Shown: positions 54,673 through 63,911 of the stretch, one piece after another
Layout: every line of letters starts with the position of its first letter
Position numbering within the stretch: the first letter of the stretch is position 1
DNA from: Nocardia jiangxiensis NBRC 101359
GTDB lineage: Bacteria > Actinomycetota > Actinomycetes > Mycobacteriales > Mycobacteriaceae
Length of the DNA: 64,000 bases
Assembly: GCF_000308615.1 (NCBI RefSeq)
Contig: NZ_BAGB01000006.1
Location: 62,001 to 126,000, forward strand
Reading direction: 5' to 3'
Program-made: the position numbers and the translations under genes
Notes under the pieces: generated by a model
The model's input: the letters and a program-made list of their open reading frames with translations, nothing else
What the model was told of the DNA's origin: nothing
The model's database searches: none

Positions 54673-56223
54673 TCACTTGGCCTGTAGGGGCCGAATGCTG
54701 GCGAGGATCTTCTGGGCGGTGGCGCGGTCGATGGAGCGGGCCACGCCGGTGTCGGCGGCGATGGTGATGACGAAATTGCCGTTCTCGTTGGGGAAGGCGA
54801 AGGTGTAGACGGCGTAGGTCTTGGCGCATCCGGGAGCCGGTGGCTTGAATGTGCCATCGGTTTCGGCGAACGAGCCGTGCAGCTGGCCGTCCAGCGAGGT
54901 CAGTGGCTCGGCCTTGCCGGGGGTGGTGCCGGTGGAGGTGGCCCAGCCGATCTTGGCCAACCGGGTGCCGATGTCGACCGCGGCCGCCGCGGGATCCGGT
55001 TTCGCGGACATGGTCAGGAACGCGTTGGTCCGGATGTAGTTGGGGCAGTAGCCCTTACCGTCCTGAACAAGTCCGGCGATCTCGACGGTGTCGGGTGCGG
55101 TTCCCCAGGTCTTCGTGCCGCTGGAGTCGAGCTGCCACTGTTTGGGCACGTCGAACGCCGCACCCCGCTCGGGCACCTGGACGACCTGATAGCCCGGAAT
55201 CAGTGGCGCCAGACCGGCGATGGTGGGTGGTGCGGTGGTCTCCGCCGGAGTGGCCAGCGGCGCGGCGCTCGCCCCGGAGCTCAGCGCGCTCACCATGGAG
55301 CTGGAATTGTTCGAATGGCTGCCGGTCAGCAAGAGGGTCGCTCCGATGCCGAGGATCACGACGGCCGCCGCGCCGATCCCGGCGAACAGCCACCGCTTGC
55401 GCTCGCGTGCGGACAACGGGCGGTCGGCATGTTTGGTCGCGGCGTCGGCGGGTTCGTCCTCGGCGGGCTTCGGGCGGGATTCCGGCGCATCCTTGCGAGT
55501 CGAATCCGATTGCCGCGCAGACGCGTTCCCGCCAGCACTCGCGGCGGCCTCCGAACGCGATCCGGCCTGCTCCGGCGTCCCCAACTGCCAGGCCTGCTCC
55601 GGCTGCCGCGCACCCTGCTCCGCGAGCGGTTGTCGCGCAATCGGACTTGTCGGACCGCCGTGCGGGCGGCCCCTGCCGACCGGCTGCGGCGGCTGCGCGG
55701 GCGGCGGGCCCACATCCTTCGCGGTCCCGGACCGAGGTCGACGCCCTGACGAAACCGTCTGCTGTGGAATCGGATTCGTCCGAGCGTCGGAACCGTCCGG
55801 GGCGTACTGCGCGATCTCCGGTGACAGCGCGAGCGGCTGCTTGCCTCCGGGCGGTCCCTGCTGACCGAAACTCAACTGATGGAACGCTTCGGTCTGCGCC
55901 GATTCGGACGGAACATCTTCTCGTCCAGAGGGATTCGACTCGTTGCGGGGCGGCTGGGCGCGGGGTGCGTCCGGCTGTGCGGCATGCGGTTCGGCCTGTC
56001 GGATCACCTCGGTGCGTGAGTCGTCGGCCCGTGGCCCGGCCTGCGGAATCGCCTGCGTGCGCGCATCACTCGCCGCACGCATATCGATCATCTCGGTATG
56101 CGTCGTATCGGCGGGTGAGGTTGGATGCGGAAGATCCAACCCGCGCAGCACCGACGCCTGCTGTGATCGGGGACGGTCCTTCGAGGAGGACTGCTCGCCG
56201 GACTCACCGCTCGTCGAACTCAT
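54673..56223 (-). CDS. Membrane protein with disordered cytosolic part and DUF8017-like outer domain
   Basis: A 516-aa single-pass protein. Residues 1–270 are Pro/Ser/Gln/Arg-rich and disordered. KRWLFAGIGAAAVVILGIGA at ~278–298 is a transmembrane helix. The outer domain has YQVVQVPERGAAFDVPKQWQ, GKGYCPNYIRTNAFLTMS and PAPGCAKTYAVYTFAFPNEN with a probable disulfide. Similar nocardial proteins are labelled DUF8017. TIRTQAIP/TEVIRQAEP-like repeats in the cytosolic part resemble Ser/Thr-kinase substrate tails. Function unknown. Confidence 0.75.
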   Translation of the reverse strand: MSSTSGESGEQSSSKDRPRSQQASVLRGLDLPHPTSPADTTHTEMIDMRAASDARTQAIPQAGPRADDSRTEVIRQAEPHAAQPDAPRAQPPRNESNPSGREDVPSESAQTEAFHQLSFGQQGPPGGKQPLALSPEIAQYAPDGSDARTNPIPQQTVSSGRRPRSGTAKDVGPPPAQPPQPVGRGRPHGGPTSPIARQPLAEQGARQPEQAWQLGTPEQAGSRSEAAASAGGNASARQSDSTRKDAPESRPKPAEDEPADAATKHADRPLSARERKRWLFAGIGAAAVVILGIGATLLLTGSHSNNSSSMVSALSSGASAAPLATPAETTAPPTIAGLAPLIPGYQVVQVPERGAAFDVPKQWQLDSSGTKTWGTAPDTVEIAGLVQDGKGYCPNYIRTNAFLTMSAKPDPAAAAVDIGTRLAKIGWATSTGTTPGKAEPLTSLDGQLHGSFAETDGTFKPPAPGCAKTYAVYTFAFPNENGNFVITIAADTGVARSIDRATAQKILASIRPLQAK

Positions 56224-56266
56224 AGATCACCCTCGCCCCTGACGTATCGGATCGGCGCGAGCAACC

Positions 56267-57229
56267 CTAACGCGCCACGGCCTCCGAAGCCGACACCCCA
56301 TGGCCACTGTCGGCGGCGGGACGCTGCGGCGGCGCCGCGACCAGCGTCAGCAGGGTGGCCTCCGGACGGCAGCAGAACCGGTACGGCGCCCACGGTGAGG
56401 TGCCCAGACCGGCCGAGACGTGTAGCCGGGTGTGTGCGCCCCAGCGCGAGGCGCCCTTGACCCGGGAACGATCGATCCCGCAGTTGGTGACCAGCGCGCC
56501 GAATCCCGGCACACACAGCTGCCCGCCATGGGTGTGCCCGGCCAGCACCAGGTCGTAGCCGTCGGTCGCGAATCGATCCAGCACGCGCGGCTCGGGGGAG
56601 TGGGTGAGTCCGATGCTCAGCTCCGCCAACGGATTCGGCGCACCGGCGATGGTCTCGTACCGGTCGCGCCGCAGATGCGGATCGTCCACACCGCCGGTCG
56701 CGATCTTGATCCCGCCCACCTCGACATCGCGTCGCACATGGGTCAGGTCGTGCCAGCCGCGTTCGGTGAAGGCCGCGCGCAGATCCTGCCAGGGCAGCGG
56801 ATCGCCGTAGACGCGCTTGTGGTTCTTGTTGAAGTACTTGAACGGGTTCTTCGGCACCGGCGCGAAGTAGTCGTTGCTGCCGAACACGAACAGACCCGGC
56901 CGCGACAGCAGTCCGGACAGCGCCTGCACCACGGCGGGAACCGCCCGCTGATGAGCGAGGTTGTCACCGGTGTTGATCACCAGATCCGGGTCCAGGCCCT
57001 CGAGTTCGCGCACCCAGGCCTGCTTGAGCTTCTGGCCGGGCGTCATGTGCAGATCGGACAGATGCAGCACCCGTAGACTCGACGAGCCCGGCTGTAGCAC
57101 CGGCAACGTGGTCTCACGCAGGACGAAGGCGTTGCGTTCGATCAACGTGGCATAGCCGATTCCGGCGACTGCGGCCCCGGTGGCCCCCAGCGCGGCTCGT
57201 CGGAATGCGGCAGACGAGAGTACGGGCAT
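56267..57229 (-). CDS. Membrane-anchored metallophosphoesterase
   Basis: A 320-aa calcineurin-like phosphoesterase with an N-terminal membrane segment (RAALGATGAAVAGIGYATLI). The metal motifs are LSDLHMTPGQ, VINTGDNLAH, VFGSNDYF and LAGHTHGGQL. It matches the position and type of M. tuberculosis Rv3683, just beyond ponA2. Related YkuE-type enzymes act on lipid or nucleotide phosphates at the membrane face; the true substrate is unknown. Confidence 0.9.
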   Translation of the reverse strand: MPVLSSAAFRRAALGATGAAVAGIGYATLIERNAFVLRETTLPVLQPGSSSLRVLHLSDLHMTPGQKLKQAWVRELEGLDPDLVINTGDNLAHQRAVPAVVQALSGLLSRPGLFVFGSNDYFAPVPKNPFKYFNKNHKRVYGDPLPWQDLRAAFTERGWHDLTHVRRDVEVGGIKIATGGVDDPHLRRDRYETIAGAPNPLAELSIGLTHSPEPRVLDRFATDGYDLVLAGHTHGGQLCVPGFGALVTNCGIDRSRVKGASRWGAHTRLHVSAGLGTSPWAPYRFCCRPEATLLTLVAAPPQRPAADSGHGVSASEAVAR

Positions 57230-57345
57230 TCGATCAGGATAGGCGACACAGGTGTGGAATACCGAGTGTGATTCCGCACAGCGTCACATCCACGCCGCGG
57301 CAAAAGTACTGGGAGTAGCTCGCCGGACCCGATAGCGTGTGCGCT

Positions 57346-57810
57346 ATGTCGGAACTCAAATCGAAGCTTCGGGCCGATCTGACCACCTCGATGAAGGCCA
57401 AGGACGCCCTGCGCACCAACACCCTGCGCATGCTGCTGGCGGCCGTGCAGACCGCCGAGGTCGCCGGTAAGGAAGCACGCGAGCTCTCCGATGCCGACGT
57501 GGTCGGGGTTCTGACCAAGGAGGCCAAGAAACGCAACGAGGCCGCCGTGGTCTACGAGCAGGCCGGTCGCGGTGAGCTCGCCGCCAACGAGCGGGCCGAG
57601 GAGCAGATCATCGACGAATATCTGCCCACCCAGCTCACCGACGCCGAGGTCGCCGATATCGCCGACACCGCGATCGCCGACGTCGCCGAAGAGAACGGCG
57701 AGCGGCCGGGGATGCGGCAGATGGGTCAGGTCATGAAGATCGCCACCACGCTGGCCGCCGGCCGCGCCGACGGTTCGCGGCTGTCCGCGGCGGTCAAGTC
57801 CCGGCTGTAA
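57346..57810 (+). CDS. GatB/YqeY domain-containing protein
   Basis: A 154-aa stand-alone YqeY protein: SELKSKLRADLTTSMKAKDA, LRTNTLRMLLAAVQTAEV, EQIIDEYLPTQLTDAEV and GQVMKIATTLAAGRADGSRL. The domain is the tRNA-contacting tail of the amidotransferase subunit GatB; free-standing copies are conserved but uncharacterised. ATG 57346 is preferred to an upstream start three codons before. Its 3' end runs into copy A of a structured repeat. Confidence 0.9.
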   Translation: MSELKSKLRADLTTSMKAKDALRTNTLRMLLAAVQTAEVAGKEARELSDADVVGVLTKEAKKRNEAAVVYEQAGRGELAANERAEEQIIDEYLPTQLTDAEVADIADTAIADVAEENGERPGMRQMGQVMKIATTLAAGRADGSRLSAAVKSRL

Positions 57811-57834
57811 TTTCGGCCTCCGCTCCGCTGCGGC

Positions 57835-57930
57835 GGTTCGCGGCCCCCTGAGTCTCACCGCTCGGCCCCGTGTCGGGCACTCGTTCCTCGCACCCGCCAC
57901 GCGTCCGAGCGGCGAGACGGGCCGCGAACT
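57835..57930 (+). repeat. Structured repeat, copy A
   Basis: Outer stem GTTCGCGGCCC/GGGCCGCGAAC, a 5-nt bulge, inner stem GTCTCACCGCTCGG/CCGAGCGGCGAGAC (one mismatch), and a conserved loop with TCGTTCCTCGCACCCGCCAC. In total about 25 bp of helix over 96 nt. The related copy D has the same architecture with C–G switched to G–C in the inner stem. Confidence 0.8.
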
Positions 57931-57961
57931 GTGTTGGATTGCCTCCGCTGTGCTTCAGCGT

Positions 57962-58055
57962 GTACGCGGCCCTCGGAGTCTCGTCGCTCGGCTCTGTGTC
58001 GGGTATTTGTTCCTCGCGCCCGCCGTGTGTCCGAGCGGCGGGACGGGCCGTGAAC
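57962..58055 (+). repeat. Structured repeat, copy B (degenerate outer stem)
   Basis: Inner stem GTCTCGTCGCTCGG (57978–57991) pairs with CCGAGCGGCGGGAC (58031–58044); both changes relative to copy A leave G·U pairs. The outer stem has two or three mismatches. Confidence 0.7.
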
Positions 58056-58088
58056 TGTGTTGGATTGTCTCCGGTGTGCTTCGTCTGT

Positions 58089-58178
58089 TCGCGGCAGTCG
58101 GAATTCCGTCGCTCGGCCCTGTCGGGTATTTGTTCCTCGCGCCCGCCGTGCGTCCGACCGGCGAGACGGGCCGCGAAT
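58089..58178 (+). repeat. Structured repeat, copy C (decayed 5' arm)
   Basis: The 3' arm CCGACCGGCGAGAC (58154–58167) and loop TTTGTTCCTCGCGCCCGCC are intact, but the 5' arm is altered (ATTCCGTCGCTCGG), so the stem is weaker. Confidence 0.65.
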
Positions 58179-58300
58179 GAGGTGTCGGCATTGTCCGCTC
58201 CGTCGATTCGCAGCGGTCGAGTATCGGCTTCAGCTCGGCCGCCGACATACTTCGGGCGGACCTCCTGATCCGGAGGTCCGCCCGAGATGTTTCCGAACGC

Positions 58301-60664
58301 CTATCTGGGCAGCGGAATCGGGATGGGGATCGGTGGCAGCCGCGGAATCGGAATTCCGGGCAGGTTCGGCACCTGCGGCGTACCCGGCTGCGGCACCTGG
58401 CGTTCGGTGCCGTCGCTGAGGTACAGCGTGATCACCGAACCCGGGATCGCCGACCCGTTGGGCGTGGTGCCCTGGACCGTGCCCTTGGCGGCCGAACCGG
58501 GCTGGGTCACCGCCGAAACCTGGAAGCCCGCGCCGACCAGCGCCGAGGTCGCCTCGGCCTGGGTCATGCCCATCACGTCCGGAATCTGCGAATTGTTCGA
58601 TCCGCGAACGTATTTGTCGTCCAGCGGCGGTAGCACCGACGGCGGGAAGTTGCCGAGCACCGGTCTGATGCCCAGGAACCAGCTGCGGGCCGGTTCGTTA
58701 CCACCGAACAGGTTTCCGCTGCCGCAGTTGCGCAGCGGGAACGAGCAGATCTCGTCCGGCGTCGGCGAGTCGCCGTAGATGTAGGCGGCGCCGGCCAGCG
58801 AATCGGTGAAGCCCAGGAAGGCCGAGGAGCGGTTGGTCTCGGTGGTACCCGTCTTGGAGGACACCGGGACGTTCCAGCCCGCCACGTGTGCCGAGGCGGC
58901 CGCGGTACCGCCGGTGGCGTCCTGACTCAGCGCATTGGCGAGGGTGCGCGCCAGACCCGGATCGATGACCTGCTCACACGCCTGCTGGGTCAGCGAGACG
59001 GGTTTGCCGTTGCGATCGAGGACCTGCTTGATCGGCGAGGGCGGGCACCACTTGCCGCCCGAGGCCAGCGTGGCGGCGACATTGGACAGCTCCAGCGGAT
59101 TCACCGCGACCGGGCCCAGCGTGAACGAACCCAGATTCTGCTGTTTGAACATGTCGGCCATGCTCGTGTTGCCGTGCCCGGAGGTCCCGGCCTTGGTGTA
59201 GGACCGCAGGCCCAGGCGGATGGCCATATCGACGGTCGGCGTCACCCCGACGGCCTGGATGAGCTTGACGAACGCGGTGTTCGGCGACTGGGCCAGCGCC
59301 TCGGTCACCGACATCGGCGAACGGTAGTTACCGGCGTTCTTGACGCAGTACGTCATCGCCGGGCAGCCCGGCGTGCCACTCGAACCCATGCCCTTGGCCG
59401 CGTAGAACGAGGGCACATCCAGTTTGGCGTTGATGCCCAGGCCCTTCTCCATCGCCGCGGCCGTGGTGAAGATCTTGAAGATGGAGCCCGCACCGTCACC
59501 GACCATCGAGAAGGGTTGCGGCTGAACGGTTTGATGGATGTTCGCGTCCAGGCCGTAGGTGCGGCTGGACACCATGGCCAGCACGTTGTGCGAGTCCTGA
59601 CCGGGCGCGATGATGCTGGAGACCTCGGCGATATCGGCCAGGGTCGGGTTGGTCATCGAGTCGACCGCGGCCTTCATCGAGTTCTGCACGGCCGGGTCGA
59701 GGGTGGTGCGGATCAGATAGCCGCCCTTGTCGAGCTGATCCTTGCTGATGCCCGCGTCCTCCAGGTACTGCATCGCGTAATCGCAGAAGTAGCCGCGGTC
59801 GTCGGCGGCGATGCAGCCGTTGGACAGGCCCTTGGGTTCGGGCAGCACGCCCAGCGGGGTCGCCTTGGCGGCACGGAATTCCTCGGCGCGGGCGGGGATG
59901 TTCTGGATCATCGTGTCCAGCACGGTGTTGCGGCGCGCGAGCACTTCCTTCTCGTTGGTGTACGGGTTGAAGTGCGAGGAGCTCTGCACGATGCCGGCCA
60001 GCATCGCCGCCTGCGGGACGGACAGATCCTTGGCGTCCACGCCGAAGTAGGTCTGCGCGGCGTCCTGGACGCCGTAGGCGCCGTTGCCGAAGTACACCAG
60101 GTTCAGGTAGCGGGTGAGGATCTCGTCCTTGGTGAGCTGCTTGTCCAGCGTCAGGGCGAGGCGGATCTCGCGCAGTTTGCGCGCGGGGGTGGTCTCGATG
60201 GCCGCGCGACGTTCGGCGTCGGTCTTGGCCACGACCAGGAGCTGGAAGTTCTTCACGTACTGCTGGTCGATGGTGGAACCACCCTGCTGTACCTCACCGC
60301 TCGAGGTGTTGCGCAGGAATGCGCGGAAGGTGCCCTGCCAGTCCACGCCGTGGTGTTGCAGGAAGCGGCGGTCCTCGATGGAGACCTGGGCCAGCTTCAT
60401 GTTGTTGGAGATCTTGTCGCTGGGGACCTGGAACCGACGCTGGTCGTACAGCCAGGCGATCGGTGCTCCGGTGGCGTCGACCATCGTGGAGACCGCGGGC
60501 ACGGTGCCCTCCAGCACTTCCGCCGAGACGTTGTCCACAGCGTCGGCGGCGCGGTTCGAGATATACCCGAAACCACCGGCGAGCGGGAACAACAGCCCGG
60601 CGATCAGAGCGGCCGCCAGGATGCACGCCCCGGCCAGTCTGGCGAGCGTTTGTGAGATCGGCAC
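58301..60664 (-). CDS. ponA2: Bifunctional penicillin-binding protein PonA2 with PASTA domain
   Basis: A 787-aa class A PBP. N-terminal TM at ~9–34. The GT51 domain has VSIEDRRFLQHHGVDWQGTF, GGSTIDQQYVKN and KLREIRLALTLDKQLTKDEI. The transpeptidase has SIFK (active Ser), SPNTAF and SKTGTTETN. One PASTA domain follows, IPDVMGMTQAEATSALVGAG, and a Pro-rich tail. It polymerises and cross-links peptidoglycan in the periplasm. It lies beside whiB4 exactly as Rv3682/Rv3681c. A cytosolic tail is nearly absent. Divergent from whiB4. Confidence 0.95.
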   Translation of the reverse strand: MPISQTLARLAGACILAAALIAGLLFPLAGGFGYISNRAADAVDNVSAEVLEGTVPAVSTMVDATGAPIAWLYDQRRFQVPSDKISNNMKLAQVSIEDRRFLQHHGVDWQGTFRAFLRNTSSGEVQQGGSTIDQQYVKNFQLLVVAKTDAERRAAIETTPARKLREIRLALTLDKQLTKDEILTRYLNLVYFGNGAYGVQDAAQTYFGVDAKDLSVPQAAMLAGIVQSSSHFNPYTNEKEVLARRNTVLDTMIQNIPARAEEFRAAKATPLGVLPEPKGLSNGCIAADDRGYFCDYAMQYLEDAGISKDQLDKGGYLIRTTLDPAVQNSMKAAVDSMTNPTLADIAEVSSIIAPGQDSHNVLAMVSSRTYGLDANIHQTVQPQPFSMVGDGAGSIFKIFTTAAAMEKGLGINAKLDVPSFYAAKGMGSSGTPGCPAMTYCVKNAGNYRSPMSVTEALAQSPNTAFVKLIQAVGVTPTVDMAIRLGLRSYTKAGTSGHGNTSMADMFKQQNLGSFTLGPVAVNPLELSNVAATLASGGKWCPPSPIKQVLDRNGKPVSLTQQACEQVIDPGLARTLANALSQDATGGTAAASAHVAGWNVPVSSKTGTTETNRSSAFLGFTDSLAGAAYIYGDSPTPDEICSFPLRNCGSGNLFGGNEPARSWFLGIRPVLGNFPPSVLPPLDDKYVRGSNNSQIPDVMGMTQAEATSALVGAGFQVSAVTQPGSAAKGTVQGTTPNGSAIPGSVITLYLSDGTERQVPQPGTPQVPNLPGIPIPRLPPIPIPIPLPR

Positions 60665-61029
60665 GCTCCAAGACTAAATGCAGTCCCTCGGGACGAGCGT
60701 TGCGCGGTGCGGGCCGCCGCTTTCCGCCCTGCTCGGGGCGTGCATCTCGTCACATGTGGGCGCGTCGTGCCGAGAAAAGCCCGGCGTGTCGCCCAATTAG
60801 TTCAGACTGCCCGGTTTTATGTCGCTTTTGCATGGACGGGCGTACCAGAAATTCCAGGGACGGTCTTGCGCTCCGCCCATACCTTTACCTAGATTGAGAA
60901 CCCAGTGTGATAGAGCTAACACTCAAAGTGGAATGTGGTGCAGTTCGCAGCGGGGTTGGGTTGCTGCGAACTGCTCGCGATTCCGGAGCGCCGTTGACCC
61001 GGTGTTCGGACTGCAAAGGGGCACACCAA
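60665..61029. other. ponA2–whiB4 divergent intergenic region
   Basis: 365 bp without a gene. AGTGT…ACACT (60907–60921) is a small inverted repeat, and AAAGGGG is the whiB4 ribosome binding site. A frame open upstream of whiB4 contains an extra CSDC but no start signal. Confidence 0.45.
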
Positions 61030-61353
61030 ATGCATATGACTACCCCCATCGCTCGATTGGACGTGGAGCAGGCCGAAGCAAGGATCGCCTGGGTCTCCCA
61101 GGCTCGATGCAAGGAAGTGGACCCCGACCAGCTGTTCGTACGCGGTGCAGCGCAGCGCAAAGCGGCGACGATCTGCCGACACTGCCCCGTCCTGATGGAG
61201 TGCGGTGCCGATGCCCTGGACAATCGAGTGGAGTTCGGTGTGTGGGGTGGGATGACCGAACGGCAGCGGCGTGCGCTGCTCAAGCAGCATCCGGAGGTGA
61301 CGTCCTGGGCGGAGTTCTTCCGCGCCCAGCGGAACCAGAAAATCGCGATCTGA
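61030..61353 (+). CDS. whiB4: WhiB4 iron–sulfur redox regulator
   Basis: A 107-aa WhiB protein. Cys27, Cys49, Cys52 and Cys58 ligate the 4Fe-4S cluster, and EFGVWGGMTERQRRALLKQH is the WhiB turn and basic helix. The blocks RIAWVSQARCKEVDPDQLFV, GAAQRKAATICRHCPV and QHPEV are the same as M. tuberculosis WhiB4. It senses redox and binds DNA. ATG 61030 is chosen (AAAGGGG 9 nt before); ATG 61036 is also possible. Located between ponA2 and the paired ATPases as in mycobacteria. Confidence 0.93.
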   Translation: MHMTTPIARLDVEQAEARIAWVSQARCKEVDPDQLFVRGAAQRKAATICRHCPVLMECGADALDNRVEFGVWGGMTERQRRALLKQHPEVTSWAEFFRAQRNQKIAI

Positions 61354-61373
61354 GGATCTTGCCGACAACGGAC

Positions 61374-61395
61374 CGAGCCCGCATTCGCGGGCTCG
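61374..61395. terminator. Bidirectional terminator between whiB4 and ATPase genes
   Basis: CGAGCCCGC-ATTC-GCGGGCTCG is a perfect 9-bp stem with a 4-nt loop between convergent genes. Confidence 0.8.
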
Positions 61396-61471
61396 ACCCG
61401 TTTCCGGGGTCGGTCGGCGTCCCGCTCGAGCGTCGACCACCCGGTTGCCGAGGCGGAGTCGAGTGTGCAGC

Positions 61472-62674
61472 TCAAGCGGTGTGGGCCCCGGTCGAGTCGA
61501 AGAGTTGATCGGCGACAGCGCGCAGCGCCCGCAGATCCGAGACCTCGAACGGCAGCGCGGTCACCGCGACGATCGGCACCCGGGGGTGCGCGCCGGTGAA
61601 CCGATGCAGCAGATGCTGTTCGCGCTTGGCGGTGCTGGCGCGATGCGCGTGGATGCGAAGTACGTCCGCCGCCAGCGCGCGCGGATCGGAGGTCGCGTCG
61701 TCGTCGGATTCCGCGCTGACGGTCCCGCCGGGCACGCCGTTGCCGCTCGCGGGGGCGAGCCGGTCGGCGGCCGCGGCGGCCTGCTCGGCCGACAGCGAGC
61801 ACAGCGCCGGATGGGTGCGATTCAGGACCAGCCCGGCCAGCGGCATCGCATCGGTGGAGAGCCGATCGACGAAGAACGACGCCTCGCGCAGCGCATCGGG
61901 TTCGGCCGCGGCCACCACCAGGAAGTGCGTCCCGGGCCGGGACAGCATCGCGTAGGTGCGATTGGCGCGATCCTGGAAGCCGCCGAACATCGACTCCAGC
62001 GACTGCAGGAACAGCGACGCGTCCTTGAGCATCTGACCGCCCACGATCGTGGACACGCCGCGCACCGCCAGGCTCATCGCGCCGGTCACGAACCGGCCCA
62101 CGCCGCGTCCGGGGGCCATGATGACGCGAATCATGCGGCCGTTCAGGAAGTTTCCGAGTCGTTTGGGCGCGTCGAGGAAGTCCAGCGCGTTGCGTGAGGG
62201 CGGGGTGTCCACGATGATCAGGTCCCACTCCTTGCGACCGACCAGCTGGCCCAGCTTCTCCATCGCCATGTACTCCTGCGTACCGCCGAAGGACGAGGCC
62301 ACGGTCTGATAGAAGGGGTTCGCGAAGATCTGCTCGGCCTTGTCCGGGGTGGTGTGCTCGAGCACCATCTCGTCGAAGGTGCGGCGCATGTTCAGCATCA
62401 TCGCGAACAGTTCGCCCGTCGCCTCCGGGCCGAGCTGCACGCGTTGCGGGCTGTTGCCCAGATCGCTCACGCCCAGCGACTGGGCCAGGCGCCGGGCCGG
62501 ATCGATGGTCAGCACGACGACCTTGCGGCCCGATTCGGCCGCTCGCAGGGCGATGGCCGCGGCCGTGGTCGTCTTGCCGACGCCGCCGCTGCCGCAGCAG
62601 ACCACCACGCGGGCCGACGGGTCCGCGACGATCGTCGAAATATCGAGCGGGACTGCGGTACTCGGAACGGTCAT
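61472..62674 (-). CDS. ArsA/Get3-type ATPase, second of pair (Rv3680-like)
   Basis: A 400-aa P-loop ATPase. The Walker A is [20 protein letters not shown], in which the signature Lys of the deviant Walker motif (KGGxGK) is Ser. [17 protein letters not shown] and [20 protein letters not shown] are Switch-type motifs. It corresponds to M. tuberculosis Rv3680, which works with Rv3679. The missing signature Lys suggests that this subunit depends on the partner for nucleotide switching (inference). Its ATG overlaps the first ATPase stop by 1 nt. Confidence 0.9.
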   Translation of the reverse strand: MTVPSTAVPLDISTIVADPSARVVVCCGSGGVGKTTTAAAIALRAAESGRKVVVLTIDPARRLAQSLGVSDLGNSPQRVQLGPEATGELFAMMLNMRRTFDEMVLEHTTPDKAEQIFANPFYQTVASSFGGTQEYMAMEKLGQLVGRKEWDLIIVDTPPSRNALDFLDAPKRLGNFLNGRMIRVIMAPGRGVGRFVTGAMSLAVRGVSTIVGGQMLKDASLFLQSLESMFGGFQDRANRTYAMLSRPGTHFLVVAAAEPDALREASFFVDRLSTDAMPLAGLVLNRTHPALCSLSAEQAAAAADRLAPASGNGVPGGTVSAESDDDATSDPRALAADVLRIHAHRASTAKREQHLLHRFTGAHPRVPIVAVTALPFEVSDLRALRAVADQLFDSTGAHTA

Positions 62675-63720
62675 CAGCGAACTCCCTGAGTGCTCAGATG
62701 CTCGGCCAGCTCGTACAGTCCGCCCAGGTCCATACCGTCGGGCAAGGCGGGCAGATACAGCCGGGAGATGTCCACCCGGGACAGTTCGGCCGAACTGTCG
62801 TCCTGGGCGCGCAGGGTTGCGCTGTGCTGCACCGTCTCCTCCACGATCCCCTGGAAGTCCTTGTCGGACAGGATGATTCCCGTATCGTGCAATCCGGTGC
62901 GCAGGGCTTGGACGTCGAGGTCGCCGTCCGCGGCGCGGGCACGCATGGTGGCGGGCAGATAGCCCTCGGTGGCGCGATTGACGATCACCGTGCCGATCCG
63001 GAAATCCGCCTCGGTCAGTTCCGCGACCGCGTCGGCGGTCTCCTGCACCGGCAGCGCCTCGAGCAGCGTCACCAGGTGCACGACGGTCTGCTCGGAGTGC
63101 AGCAGATTCGACACACCCTCGGCCTGCGAGGCGATCGGGCCGCCCTTGGCCATATCGACCATGGCCTTGGTGACGTCCAGGAATCCGGCGATGCGGCCGG
63201 TCGGCGGCGCGTCGACCACGATCTCGTCGTAGACCGGGCGGGTCCGGTTACCGGACTTCTCGGTGCGCACCACGCATTCCTTGATCTTGCCGGTCAGAAT
63301 GACGTCCTTGAGGCCCGGCGCGATCGTGGTGACGAATTCGATGGCGCCCATCCGGCGCATCGCCCGGCCCGCGAAGCCGAGATTGTAGAACATCTCCATG
63401 TATTCGAGGAAGGCGTGTTCGATATCGAGCGCCAGGGCCATGACCTCGCCGCCGCCGTCGGCGGTCGCGATCTTGGTCTCGGTCGGCGGCAGCGGCGGCA
63501 GATCGAACAGCTGCGCGATGGATTGCCGCCCCTCCACCTCGACCAGCAGCACCCGCCGCCCACCCGCCGCGAGAGCCAGCGCCAGCGCCGCGGCCACCGT
63601 CGACTTCCCGGTGCCGCCCTTCCCGGAAACGTAGTGCAGCCGGGCCTTGTCCGCCCGCTCCGGCCAACCTAACTCGGGCCCCGCTTCACTGGAAACGGGC
63701 GCTGCTATCGGTGCTCCCAC
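62674..63720 (-). CDS. ArsA/Get3-type ATPase, first of pair (Rv3679-like)
   Basis: A 348-aa P-loop ATPase. [20 protein letters not shown] is a complete deviant Walker A with signature Lys, followed by [20 protein letters not shown] and [23 protein letters not shown] 63720 is taken: a −10 TATAGG/−35 TTGGTG promoter places transcription start about 3 nt upstream, implying leaderless translation; the longer frame upstream reads through a repeat. It forms a translationally coupled pair with the next gene and probably a cytosolic heterocomplex. Symbols BagA/BagB have been used for the mycobacterial pair (from memory). Confidence 0.9.
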   Translation of the reverse strand: MGAPIAAPVSSEAGPELGWPERADKARLHYVSGKGGTGKSTVAAALALALAAGGRRVLLVEVEGRQSIAQLFDLPPLPPTETKIATADGGGEVMALALDIEHAFLEYMEMFYNLGFAGRAMRRMGAIEFVTTIAPGLKDVILTGKIKECVVRTEKSGNRTRPVYDEIVVDAPPTGRIAGFLDVTKAMVDMAKGGPIASQAEGVSNLLHSEQTVVHLVTLLEALPVQETADAVAELTEADFRIGTVIVNRATEGYLPATMRARAADGDLDVQALRTGLHDTGIILSDKDFQGIVEETVQHSATLRAQDDSSAELSRVDISRLYLPALPDGMDLGGLYELAEHLSTQGVR

Positions 63721-63729
63721 GTTCGCGAG

Positions 63730-63758
63730 CCTATAGCCCGTTGTGAAAATCCCACCAA
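63730..63758 (-). promoter_or_regulatory. Promoter of the ATPase pair
   Basis: On the − strand TTGGTG (63753–63758), 17 bp spacer, TATAGG (63730–63735). Transcription should begin at about 63723, only 3 nt before the GTG start, so the mRNA is nearly leaderless. Confidence 0.6.
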
Positions 63759-63817
63759 GCGATCCACCAACTGTCTGGTACACCACAGTGTCTTTGGCCT
63801 CCGCTTCGCTCCGGCGG

Positions 63818-63911
63818 GTTCGCGGCCCCCTGAGTCTCGCCGGTCGGCCCCGTGTCGGGTACTCGTTCCTCGCACCCGCCACGCGTCCGACCGGCGAGAC
63901 GGGCCGCGAAC
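63818..63911 (+). repeat. Structured repeat, copy D (perfect stems)
   Basis: Outer stem GTTCGCGGCCC/GGGCCGCGAAC and inner stem GTCTCGCCGGTCGG/CCGACCGGCGAGAC are both perfect. The loop TCGTTCCTCGCACCCGCCAC is shared with copy A. The preceding 25 bp (GGCCTCCGCTTCGCTCCGGC) also resembles the sequence before copy A. Confidence 0.8.

Larger units (their letters stand above)
57811..58300. other. 490-bp gene-free stretch made of three repeat copies
   Basis: Between yqeY and ponA2, which converge. It holds repeat copies A, B and C and no supported gene; proteins readable through it are low-complexity Arg-rich strings shared with the copy at 63.8 kb, as expected of a non-coding repeat. Confidence 0.6.

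Noticed and set aside
57835..58178. CRISPR array
   Set aside because: Only three unequal copies with large internal stems and no unique spacers; no cas genes.
60907..61029. N-terminal extension of WhiB4 with CSDC
   Set aside because: The extension lacks similarity to mycobacterial WhiB4, and a good ribosome binding site precedes ATG 61030.
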